This document shows, piece after piece, positions 31,450 to 41,465 of a DNA stretch of 64,000 nucleotides. The stretch spans positions 57,328,098 through 57,392,097 of the forward strand of contig OZ023205.1 in NCBI GenBank assembly GCA_963995525.1, given 5' to 3'. This DNA comes from Escarpia spicata. Taxonomy: Eukaryota; Annelida; Polychaeta; Sabellida; Siboglinidae. Within the stretch, counting starts at the first letter, position 1. The number at the start of each line of letters is the position of its first letter. Made by a program: the position numbers and the translations under genes. The notes beneath the pieces are model-generated. The model did not search any database. It worked only from the letters and a program-made list of their open reading frames with translations, and was not told the DNA's origin.

Positions 31450-32480
31450 ATGGAAGCTGGTATCAATCCCCACCCCAGGGGCAACCCTCACATTAGGGTC
31501 AACACCCTCAAGTTCCAAGGGTCTCTTCAGATTGAGCCCAATAGTTCAGCCATGGGACGAACCTGCAAAGAGGAATAATCAAAAGGCCTTATAACTTACT
31601 GTTTCCATTCTCCCTCTATTTGTTGACTTGACTTTAAGTCAAGTAGGCTGATTTATAGCTGATCAGAGGCAAAAGCAGTGGCTGAAGCTGTAAAGCCAGG
31701 GTACAAAAGTAGTGTACACAAGTTGTGTACACAAGTAGAGTACACAAGTAGTGTTTACAAGGAAGGAACAAAAGCAGGTACATCTAGACCAATGGGTTTG
31801 ACCATTAAAGCAGCTGTGTGTGGAAATAAAAGATTCCTGCAAATGCGACACAAATAAACACACAAATAGGTAGAAGACGCATATAAAGGCCCATTCTGTG
31901 AAGCTGCCTAGAATCCATGTTGTTGACTCCAGCAGTACACCAGGAATAAGGGTAATTAACCACATGTGTGGACAAGTACAAAAAACATGGATAGATTTTA
32001 TTTAGAGCAAACCTGGCATTTCAACAAGGATTTATTCTAATCATCTCAAAGAGAGAAAAAACTTATTTTATGTCCACAATGTAAGATAAAATAGATTACA
32101 ACATTTATAAACGTTACAGCCAATCATCACCAGCTGTTATTCACGTATGATTAACCGATTTATATGGCTTTATGCTAAAAGATTCAAGGCGAAATTCTGG
32201 ATGCTGAGAAATCGCATACATTTTCCCTACCTTCTTCTCCTCTACTTCCCCATATACAACAAGTGTCATATTACTTGAAAACATCAATAAAAAAACATTA
32301 GCTGCCCTGGCTATTGTAACTACTGACATTTCAACTAATGCATATGAAATGTGGCTAATGTAGGAATGTTCTTTCCCTAGGAACTGTTTGTGAACACAAA
32401 AAGTCTGTCCGTGTGGAGGTTAATTTGTCACAGCAATCGTTGAAATCACCAGTTCCACCACTCCAACAACATAAGAACTT
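31450..32480. other. No gene seen; small minisatellite
   Basis: A 14-bp GTACACAAGTAGT-like repeat is present about four times at 31697-31762. The rest shows no coding or mobile signal. Confidence 0.5.
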
Positions 32481-32489
32481 CTGAGGCAT

Positions 32490-32915
32490 CTTAGTTACGA
32501 AATACGCCTAAAAATGTGGTTTAACAACACTAGAGACCAGGAGACTGAGAGGAGATCAGATAGAAGTGTTTTAAAATATTGAATGGTTATGAAAATATTA
32601 ATAGAATTGGTTTTTCTCAGTTAAGAAAGATAGAAGAACCAGAGGACATGAAGTTACATTAGTAAAGGTACAGTGTCGATTAGATATAAGAAAGTTCTCA
32701 TTCTCACAAAGGACTGTAAATGAATGGAACAGATTATCTCCTGATTGTGTTGGTGCCAGTAGCGTGAATGTTTTTAAAAAAAATGTGCACAAAAGGGCGG
32801 AATACACGTAGATAAAAAGTACTGGACTCTCGATAAGCGAAAAGGCTTCCTTGTCTACCTGCCATCTAGAGTTAATTTTCTGGACGGCAATCTTGTTAAA
32901 TCTTGTTATCATCAT
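32490..32915 (+). mobile_element. CR1 3' fragment
   Basis: The C-terminal codons and 3' end of the CR1 family at 41.4-45.5 kb: RLRGDQIEV, RTRGHE-like, KFSFSQRTVNEWNRL and CVGASSVNVF in broken frames, then the untranslated end CTCGATAAGC and GGCAATCTTGTTAAATCTTG. 5'-truncated, as usual for LINE copies. Confidence 0.9.
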
Positions 32916-33119
32916 TACATTAGGAAACAACTGCACAGAAAATTAATATTGTGATTGTAACACATTCAGTGAAAACATAAAAACATTGCAAGAGGCAAGA
33001 AAATGAACAAACTAAATTATACACAAAAAGATGCCAAGACTCACAGTGAGAGATCAAAGACAAGAGCTCATAAAATTATCACTGATCCAACACACACCGT
33101 TCACCATCTGTTAGAATAA

Positions 33120-33215
33120 CTTTCTTCAGGCAGGTAATTCAGATATATCCGAGCTAACACAAATCGCTTCAGAGACAGTTTCTACCCCCACGCCGTGGCT
33201 GCATTTATATTGCAT
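33120..33215 (+). mobile_element. Probable LINE 3' coding remnant
   Basis: Short frame YIRANTNRFRDSFYPHAVAA followed by a stop. It resembles the last residues of some LINE ORF2 proteins (a KDSFFP-type block). Too short to classify. Confidence 0.4.
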
Positions 33216-33544
33216 TATTAGGGAATAAATATAAGCCTGAGCGACTGATTAATGGAATGGAATTTTGCCACATGTGTTTTATTCTTCTTTTATGTGTTAA
33301 TTTTATAGCTTAGCCTAGCAATGTTAATGGATAATTAATTTTTAGACAATTGTTCATATGACAGAGTATAATACATGTTTAATGTGACTGTGTGTTTTAA
33401 CACCAACACACATTCTAAATTGACATATATTTTATGTTTATCATGGCAATGCAGTATCTGTATAATCTTTATATTTATAAGAGAAGTGAGAAAACAGGAA
33501 TTTGTACACTTATATAACAGACTTGAAGGGGCGACTCAGCTCAC

Positions 33545-33651
33545 ACGACAATCCTCGATAGCCAAGGGGGCAGTTGCACTGTTCCGCACCAAATACCCTG
33601 TCTCGGCCTGTGTCACGGTTCTCAGCAATGTCAAGAGACACTTCTTGAATC
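33545..33651 (-). CDS. Laminin IV / EGF-like junction exon
   Basis: A 107-bp exon with strong acceptor CTGCCTGTCCCCAG| and donor |GTGAGC, phase 2 in and phase 1 out. It encodes IQEVSLDIAENRDTGRDRVF then GAEQCNCPLGYRGLSC. LDIA...VE/AEQC-x-CP-x-GY-x-GLSC is the characteristic passage from the end of a laminin IV (domain B) module into the following laminin-type EGF repeat, as in laminin alpha/gamma chains and perlecan, which are basement-membrane proteins. On the same strand and 5' of the laminin-G exon at 9.3 kb, matching the module order of those proteins, but the intervening exons do not clearly belong to such a protein. Confidence 0.78.
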
Positions 33652-33675
33652 CTGGGGACAGGCAGACAATGATAT

Positions 33676-33676
33676 G

Positions 33677-33712
<36 letters not shown>
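33676..33712. repeat. TA microsatellite
   Basis: ATATAT run with one AATATA interruption, just upstream (minus sense) of the laminin IV exon acceptor. Confidence 0.9.
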
Positions 33713-33714
<2 letters not shown>

Positions 33715-34100
33715 ATGGTCAGTTATCACGGTATTGTAATGGTGTTCATGGCAACCGTCTCGGTGAAAAGTGTCAAGGGAACCCAATTTTTATGTGAGTA
33801 TCTTCATAACTAGGGCCGATATAGTGAAATAAAGGGTATTTGTCACCATTTTTGGAAGTTGTTACTTTAGTACTATTACGCTAACATGAATTATACAATA
33901 ACCAGTAATCATAAGTGTGTGCTTTGTTCTCCTATATAACGGTAAATAGTTCTACATAGTCTTCAAGAAATCTCAGCGTTTTGTTGAATGGTTGTGTCGT
34001 TGGGACAACGTATGTGGTGGGGTAGTTTGGGAGAGTGATCCTAGCTATAGAGCAGCACAGGCTTTGCGGCACAAAGTATGTACAGTAAAACCTGTCTTAG

Positions 34101-34990
34101 TGGTCTGTTGGAACTTGGTCAGGACATGTTATGATTTAATAGTGTTACACGTTCTGTTGTATCTATAGTGGTCTGCTGTGACTACGTCAGGGCATGTTAT
34201 GATTTAATAGTGTTACACGTTCTGCTGAGTCTGTAGTGGTCTGCTGTGACTAGGTCAGGGCATGTTATGATTTAATAGTGTTCCACATTCTGTTTAGTCT
34301 GTAGTGGTCTGCTCTGACTTGGTCAGGGCATGTTATGATTTAATAGTGTTACATGTTCTGTTGTATCTGTAGTGATCTGCTGTGACTTGGTCAGGACATG
34401 TTATGATTTAATAGTGTTACATGTTCTGTTGTATCTGTAGTGGTCTGCTGTGACTTGGTCAGGACATGTTATGATTTAATAGTGTTACATGTTCTGTTGT
34501 GTTTGTAGTGGTCTGCTGTGACTTGGTCAGGACATGTTATGATTTAATAGTGTTACACGTTCTGTTGTATCTGTAGTGGTCTGCTGTGACTTGGTCAGGA
34601 CACGTTATGATTTAATAGTGTTACATGTTCTGTTTGATCTGTAGTGGTCTGCTGTGACTTGGTCAGGACATGTTATGATTTAAAAGTGTTACATGTTCTG
34701 TTGTGTCTGTAGAGGTCTGCTGTGACTTGGTCAGGACATGTTATGATTTAATAGTGTTACACGTTCTGTTGTATCTGTAGTGGTCTGATGTGACTTGGTC
34801 AGGACATGTTATGATTGAATAGTGTTACACGATCTGTTGTATCTGTAGTGGTCTGCTGTGACTTGGTCAGGGCATGTTATGATTTAATAGTGTTACATGT
34901 TCTGTTGTACCTGTAGTGGTCTGCTGTGACTTGGTCAGGCCATGTTATGATTTAATAGTGTCACGTCCAGTTGTTTCCATAGTGGTGGTC
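34101..34990 (+). repeat. 68-bp satellite, about 13 tandem copies
   Basis: The phrase TGGTCTGCTGTGACTTGGTC recurs every 68 bp from 34101 to 34917. Each unit continues AGGACATGTTATGATTTAAT then AGTGTTACA and TTCTGTTGTATCTGTAG. Units differ by a few substitutions. The regularity is exact (12 x 68 = 816). Confidence 0.96.
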
Positions 34991-35021
34991 TGCAACGCAC
35001 TGTCACAGTGTCACTTGTTGT

Positions 35022-35100
35022 GCAGTCCCTGCTTTGGGGGTCATGGCCCCTGCTTTGAGATCATGGTCCCTGCTTTGGGGGTCATGGTCCCTGTTATCAG
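35022..35100 (+). repeat. Short minisatellite, ~22-bp unit
   Basis: CCCTGCTTTGGGGGTCATGG is repeated three to four times immediately after the 68-bp satellite. One copy is shortened. Confidence 0.85.
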
Positions 35101-35109
35101 CACACTTAA

Positions 35110-36210
35110 CAAAAACCATGCCATGTAATAAAACAATAAACTACCACTAACATTATAATATTAGTGACATTTTAATATAGTGATTTTGTTTCATGTTGTT
35201 ATAATTATAGTAGAAATTTACACATTCAATTATTTGGTTAAATTTAATTATTTATTTAACTTATTAATTTAATGTGTTTAATGATCTTTTAGACACATTT
35301 TATTTTTAACATCACTACTTGTAGAACAAATGCTTAATTTTATCTTGTTATTGCCTATGAGCAGCCTTGTTTAACCCAGATATATTACATTGCAAATGAC
35401 TACAAATAAAAAAAACATCCACAGTAAACAAAATGATTTTACTCCGTATACAGATACAGTTGTTTTAATAAATCACACAAGTAAACATACTATTATTGTT
35501 TGTTACAGTTAGTTCTTTGACAACCGTTTCCATCCCAAATATGTGTTCATGTGGGAAATGCTTATCATCCACTTGGAACATGTTCACGGGAAAGGGTGCA
35601 GAAGTCTCACAGAGTCAAAAAATGACACATAGTTTTGTCGGGAAACATGCTTATGAATTTAAAAGTGTGCATCTACACAACAGGAGCTAAGGCATGCATG
35701 GGTTGAAGATGAAATGCATTTGCACATTTTGTTATTTTGGTCGATTCTAGTCATACATATTGACACTTGAAAGTTGAGAAGTCAAGTGACTGAAGTGAGC
35801 AACATCTTAGCTAATTCAATATCATACACTATAACATACTGAGTTGACCACAAAGAGAGGTTTGACTGTGCACAGCTTCAAATCCAGGCTGTTCTACATA
35901 TCTACGGCATATATATATGCCGAAGGATAAAGAACTATGTCTGGGATAACTGTATTCTAGTTTTGACATATTGACTGGTTGCACAAACGTGCACAAGGTC
36001 CGTTTTTGGTACCTCTGTCTGAAAATCCGACGCCACCTTGTCTTCTCCTCTAATCATATGCGCCGATTTGCATGTGCCCTGTGCATTGTAGGATTCATAT
36101 TTTGCAATTTCTCTCACACTTTGATGATATATTTAGTAATAATTTATGTTTTTTATGATTAGGACTTAGTTTGCTGATTGCATGAACTGTAAGATAGCAT
36201 AACACGCAAG
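35110..36210. other. No gene seen
   Basis: AT-rich. An open stretch at 35496-35690 with MCSCGKCLSSTW follows an acceptor-like TTGTTACAG but has no partner exon. A short palindrome CGGCATATATATATGCCG lies at 35905-35922. Confidence 0.45.
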
Positions 36211-36693
36211 AGACCAGACCTGGGGATGAGTACATTTTCATGAGTATGAGTACTTTGATGATGGATGAGTACGAATACATTGCTGAGTACGAGTACAAGT
36301 ACATTCTCACGAGTACGAGTAAAAGTACAAATACATTTAAAAAAAAATTAATATTGACACATTTTACATTTTATTAATTAATCTAATTTATATAACTCAG
36401 CACAAGTGAATATGCAATGGCAGTTGATTGATTTTTTGTTGATATTATAAGTTTGCAATTTATATTTTCTGATCATAGATTACTGGTTTTAGAGAGGGTT
36501 AGCACATGTCCATAATCCCCTTTGGACTTTTTAGCCAGCGGATTATACTAGTGTAGGAGGCAGTCTGACTTGAGCCACCTTACCTCTACAGAGGAAGACT
36601 GGCAGTTCTTGATCTTAGCAGTTAGCACTGTCAGCCAAGAGGCATGGTCGCCATTAGCCGTAAAAACACTGCTGGACAATAAAACTTGGTGGA

Positions 36694-36730
36694 CTTCTGA
36701 TGCTGCATGTGTAATATGCAGCATCAGAAG
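36694..36730. other. Perfect 15-bp hairpin
   Basis: CTTCTGATGCTGCAT, a 7-base loop (GTGTAAT), then the exact complement ATGCAGCATCAGAAG. The stem continues past a 9-base bulge (AAAACTT on the left arm against AAGTTTT on the right). Lies in the part of copy 2 that copy 1 lacks. Confidence 0.9.
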
Positions 36731-36889
36731 TTTTATACTGAATATTTCTGTTACTTTGGATTGAATAAATTGTTACTTAATACAACCGTAGTTCACATTC
36801 ATTCATATTAAACAACGGTTATTAGCCACTAAGTTTCCTAAATAGTTTTGTAAAAAGAGGTACACACTGTAGATTATTAATTTTGTTGG

Positions 36890-37080
36890 TCTTACTGAAA
36901 TGTCCTATTACAAAATGTGTGGTTACCAGATCTTTAAAAATGACCATGAATTCTGATTACTTTTAATAGTTTTACCCAAATGTACGATTACTGAAATGTC
37001 CAATTACCAAAATGTCTGATTATCAAAATGTCTGTTGCCCAACTGTCCATGGCCAAAGTATCCTTTACCAAAACTTCTGG
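36890..37080 (+). repeat. Degenerate ~16-bp minisatellite
   Basis: About eight diverged repeats of AAATGTC(T/C)GATTACCA, e.g. AAATGTACGATTACTG, AAATGTCCAATTACCA, AAATGTCTGATTATCA. Decays at both ends. Confidence 0.7.
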
Positions 37081-37539
37081 CTACCCTCCTGACTACATCA
37101 AAGGCATTTCCTGTCTAGCTGGTGGGTTAACTGCTAAATGGCTCTTTATGGACATCCTGGTCACTTAGTTAAACAAACAGGTTGATGGCCTGAACAGATA
37201 GCCTACAATTCTTGTTTGCTTAACAGGGTGTTTCTGACTGAAAAAAGATGCTGTCTGTTGCCATGTTTGGGTATCATAGTCATGGTTGTCAGAGAATGAG
37301 GGTGTACTATGTGTAGGGATGGTAAGGTGGTATTCTATCAGAAATAACACAGTATTTAAAAAATAGTTGAACATTTAAATATTTCAGGAAAGTTTCATTT
37401 TACAACTACAAATAATATATTTTCCTTAAGTACTCAGATGTACTCGTAAAATCTGAGTACAATGAGTACGAGTCCATGACCCATAAGTTTTATGAATACA
37501 AGTACTTCAATAATGTACTCGAGTACTTGAGTACCGAAA

Positions 37540-38818
37540 AATTGTTAGTGAAACAGCATCAGTGATTTATACATTCATAATATATGACTGCTTGTGTAAT
37601 TTACATTTGTTAACTTATATATATAGCACTGCTGCATTAGAAACAACCAGTCATTTATGTTATTGTGTGAGAGGAATTATTTTATTATGTAAATTGATTA
37701 TGCACGATTGTTACTGTGTTGCAAATATTGCACAAATAAATGTTGTTAGAAAAGTTAACCACACAGTAAAACAGTATTATTCAGATGCATAGATCATAAC
37801 ATTGTGAATTTTTTTATATTTGACAGAATGTATTATTTCTCAAAGTTAACTTTGAAATAATATATAACTTTTCTGAACATAAATCGGCTTCTTTTCCACC
37901 TTAACCAGGAATAGCATAATTTGACATGGAAAATGCATTATTTGACACTGTATTTTTCTGAAACAGAATTTTGAAACAGAAAATCAGTGTACCTACGGGT
38001 ATACATGCATCATGTATATTTACTGTTAATTATTGGTAATTTCAGGGATTCCACATGACTGTTATTAATTTGCCAGTGTACCATGTTATAATGCATAAAG
38101 TTAGTATCTGGCCACATATTCATACATGTTTTAAATTTATTTATATTTCAAACGAACATCTGTGGTTAATTTGGATTAAATTGGTACTGAAAACAGAGTT
38201 GCATATATACGCACACAATTACTTGGCTGATACTTTTTTAATTTGGCTCCTAAAAATGTAGATAGGAGCCAGTTGGCCCCTAGACAAAAAAATAACTTAG
38301 AGGGCTGCTATGGGCCCGCTACCGTCGCGAGCCGAGTCTAGGCGGAGAAACTGGACACAGCGTAATTTGGGCCCGCCACATCGGATCCCCGTGGGCCGTG
38401 GCTTGTCAACTTGTTATTCTAATAAGCATGTTGTGTGATTTTGTTTCACGAATACTACATTAATTAGTTACATTTCACGTGTAGTTTCTAAACTGGTTGA
38501 CGTATATTGTATTACTTACTTGACAGTCATAGCAGATTTCCGATGTCAATAAACACTATTCCAGGTATCCAGTGTTATTTGCGGCCAATTCCTCGCAGGA
38601 ATTTCGACGTGAAATTTACTCAACAAACGGTGGCGCCACCACACGGTGTCTGTATTATCGCGTCAACGGCAAAACATCATCGCAGAGCTACTAGAGTACT
38701 GACCTCACGCGGACAGTTTGAAAATATCTTTTAGCCAATGCGGTATACCTATAAATCGGGTATGAACATGTTTTTTGACGGATTATTGACAAAAGGCGTG
38801 ACCAGAAAAAAGGGTCAT
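37540..38818. other. No gene seen
   Basis: AT-rich, with a GC-richer patch at 38300-38400 (GGGCCCGC words) without an open frame. Nothing recognised. Confidence 0.5.
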
Positions 38819-38819
38819 G

Positions 38820-38864
38820 AGTGATCAGTCCCATCGTCACCGGTGACGATGGGTACTGATCACT
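38820..38864. other. Near-perfect 45-bp palindrome
   Basis: Left arm AGTGATCAGT then CCCATCGTCACC; right arm GGTGACGATGGG, one extra base, then ACTGATCACT. 22-bp arms with no loop and a single unpaired base. Could extrude as a cruciform. No coding or terminator context. Confidence 0.92.
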
Positions 38865-39660
38865 TGGGCAACTGAGAGCTACACCTAACAGCGTGATCGC
38901 GTGTGATTGTGACATAATTAAAATGTGCCGAGTCTCATCATATCTTTTATTTGTTACACATTATAAAGAAGACAACTTGATTTCTTTGATTGGATATCGG
39001 ATCAATATTATAATAAATATAACGGAAATGTTACCCCCATTCGATGTCACATTCTGCAACCCCACCCAATTGACTACATATTTATGTCTGATCCGATACG
39101 ATGCTGGGCATGTGAGTAGGGCATACGATGTGTGTGTGCTACCAACATGGTCACGAAAGCGTTTAAATTTGCCCCATCCCACCCAACATAAAAGTTTAAG
39201 CCCGAGCATTCGTGACCATGTGAATGAAGCACTTGAATATTCGACGTAATGATCATCCAGTCATCCATCATTATAGTAGGTCTAATTTAAGATATGTCAA
39301 GTCGAACCAAAGACAACACAATCGACATTTCGGTGGTTCGGTTGAAACAGTTGAAACGAATGAGCATATATATATATCATAAATGTGTAAGTTTTTTAAC
39401 AAAGGTGTATAAATATAGTACAAAAGGCCTAATATACATGCCGATGGCAACGGCAAACCTTGACGTACGGCAATTGTAAGCGGCAAAATAAAATCGCTCT
39501 AATTGGAATTATAAGAGCCTGGAACACATACGGCGGCATACCGCTCGACTGCAAAACTGCTCGACGGCAAAAACGTGTAGAATCGAAACAAAGGCGATTT
39601 TCTAAAAATTGCCGAAGTGAACCAGGACGCGCGCAATAACGTCAGAGCACCGAGTCCCGT
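38865..39660. other. No gene seen
   Basis: Short chance frames on both strands. No motif, repeat or splice-framed exon recognised. Confidence 0.5.
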
Positions 39661-39664
39661 CACT

Positions 39665-39796
39665 GGCGTCTCTGGGGTAACGAACAAACATTCACGCTCA
39701 CATTTAATGCGGAGGGGGCAGAACATTAATTATGTCTGACCCCCCCCCCGGGACAAATTCCAGGGGGCAGCTGCCCCCCGTTCCCGCGCCTATGGT
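39665..39796 (-). repeat. Rep-A terminal fragment
   Basis: Minus strand: CATAGGCGCGGGAACGGGGG, GCAGCTGCCCCCTGGAATTT, a C-run, then GACATAATTAATGTTCTGCC. Same terminal order as the 14.5-14.96 kb and 51.73 kb copies. The sequence CATAGGCGCGGGAAC is probably the family's terminus. Confidence 0.7.
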
Positions 39797-39834
39797 GTGT
39801 TTAATTTTAATTTTATTATAATATTATGCTAAAT

Positions 39835-39921
39835 GTATACGCCGCACGCACACAGAGACACGCGCGCACATTCACAAACACACTCACGCACACACACACA
39901 CATACACTCAAACAAACACAC

Positions 39922-39963
<42 letters not shown>

Positions 39964-40220
39964 ACACACACACACACACTCAAACAAACACACACGCGTA
40001 CGGACGCACGCACCCAGCCACCCACACCAACACACACATACACACATACACGCACACGGTAACGCACAATCAGACATACACGCACGCATGGGTACATACA
40101 CGAACGCACGCTCATATAAAAACACACACAAGCACAAACAAAAACACGAATCACACAAACACACGCGCGAGCGCACACACATACACACACACACGCACGT
40201 TTGCGTGCATACACACAAGC
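39835..40220. repeat. CA-rich complex microsatellite
   Basis: About 385 bp of ACACAC with CGCACG, AAACAA and TACACA variants. All long frames across it, on both strands, are artefacts. Confidence 0.96.
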
Positions 40221-40224
40221 AAGT

Positions 40225-40690
40225 AAACAACCAAACAAGATGTACAGAAACAGGTTCAAAAACAGGTTCGTTCCCCATGCCATAATTCACCTAAACAAGT
40301 TAACAAGTTTGAGTTAACAAACCACCACATGCAAGCCGACCGTTAAAATAAAAAAATTATGCACTAACTACTCTCACGTTTGTATTACTATTATAAACTT
40401 ATTTCTTGTATGCACTACGTTTAACTATGTTTACTAACAATACCTTGTATTCTCTTTATGCTCAGCAAGCAGAAGAAAGTTATCTGATGTACCTATTATT
40501 ATTGGACAATAAATTCGTATTGTGTTGTGAACAGTGATTCCGTCATCATCACCCATGTGGCGCCACTGAGCCCCGCCTAAGTTGACCGGATAGACAGCTG
40601 TCGGCATGTGGCGTCACTTTGTTAAGCCTAAAGCTAGCATATGCAAGGAAACAGCATGCTGATGCGGGATGCAACAACAGAATTGGAACG
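40225..40690. other. No gene seen
   Basis: Sequence between the microsatellite and a SINE. Nothing recognised. Confidence 0.45.
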
Positions 40691-40937
40691 TAGCTTGGGC
40701 AAATTCGTTTACTCTACATTGCTTCAGTTCACTCAGCTTTATGAATGATTACCTGGCTATAGACAGTGGTGGATATTTGTTTACGAATAGTTTCCCACAT
40801 TAATTGCAACGTGGCTAAATTCTTCCAAGAGAAGTCGAGAGGGTGTTCGATTGAACAGATCTGCCAGGGAGTAAAGTGTAAAGCGCTTTGAGCTGTCCTG
40901 AGGACTGGATGCTTCGCTATATAAGAACTTACCTTAC
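40691..40937 (+). mobile_element. tRNA-derived SINE, 5'-truncated
   Basis: Begins at TTGGGCAAATTCGTTTACTC, so the tRNA head is missing. It keeps the central CTGCCAGGGAGTAAAGTG and GCGCTTTGAGC blocks and ends CGCTATATAAGAACTTACC. Same family as 22011-22328. Confidence 0.92.
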
Positions 40938-41079
40938 TACTTATTTTTTGTTCACCCGTAGAATTGTATATTTTTTGATAATTTTACATTGATTAGATTG
41001 GCACGACTAAAAGCATTCGTTTGGATCTTGCGGAGTACACGCGCACGCGCGGAAGTGCGCACACGGAAGCGCGGAAGGG

Positions 41080-41230
41080 CACACGCACACACGCACACAC
41101 GCACACACGCACACACGCACACACGCACACACGCACACACGCACACACGCACACACGCACACACGCACACACGCACACACGCACACACGCACACACGCAC
41201 ACACGCACACACGCACACACGCACACACAC
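41080..41230. repeat. ACACACGC microsatellite
   Basis: About 18 perfect 8-bp units. Overlapping frames are artefacts. Confidence 0.97.
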
Positions 41231-41465
41231 GTGGAGTTTGCATGGTTAAGATACATATTACGATTAGTAATCAACTACACGGGTTGGCGATGTACCAGAA
41301 TGCCTCTGGTGTGCATTGCAGAAACGTTACAAAACACGGACGGACATTTACAGCTAGTAACGTCTACTTTTAACAAGATTTAACAAGATTGCCACCCAGA
41401 GAATTAACTCTAGGTAGCAGGTGGACAAGGAAGCCTTTGGCTTATCGAGAGTCCGACCCTTTTAT

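Larger units (their letters stand above)
36215..37538. mobile_element. GTACTC-type hAT-like transposon, copy 2 (inverted relative to copy 1)
   Basis: Starts CAGACCTGGGGATGAGTACA, equal to the minus-strand end of copy 1, with GAGTACGAGTAC arrays at 36230-36330. It ends in GTACTCGAGTACTTGAGTACC near 37538, where copy 1 continues about 26 bp further to its terminus, so the right end is lost. Shared interior includes AGAGGAAGACTGGCAGTTCT and TGGTGGGTTAACTGCTAAA-like blocks. About 400 bp (36660-37080) are absent from copy 1. Confidence 0.8.

Noticed and set aside
35496..35690. CSCGKC-containing open frame reminiscent of a cysteine-rich domain
   Set aside because: Only one short motif, no partner exon, and no donor; likely chance in AT-rich DNA.
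36215..37538. Telomere- or centromere-like GTACTC tandem arrays
   Set aside because: The words are confined to the outer parts of elements with inverted CAGACCTGGGG ends, so they are subterminal transposon repeats.
39816..40290. Long Cys/Val-rich and Thr/His-rich open frames on both strands
   Set aside because: Direct translation of a CA-rich microsatellite; no stops because of repeat composition.
40952..41274. VCVCACVR- and [14 protein letters not shown] open frames
   Set aside because: Artefact of the perfect ACACACGC microsatellite.
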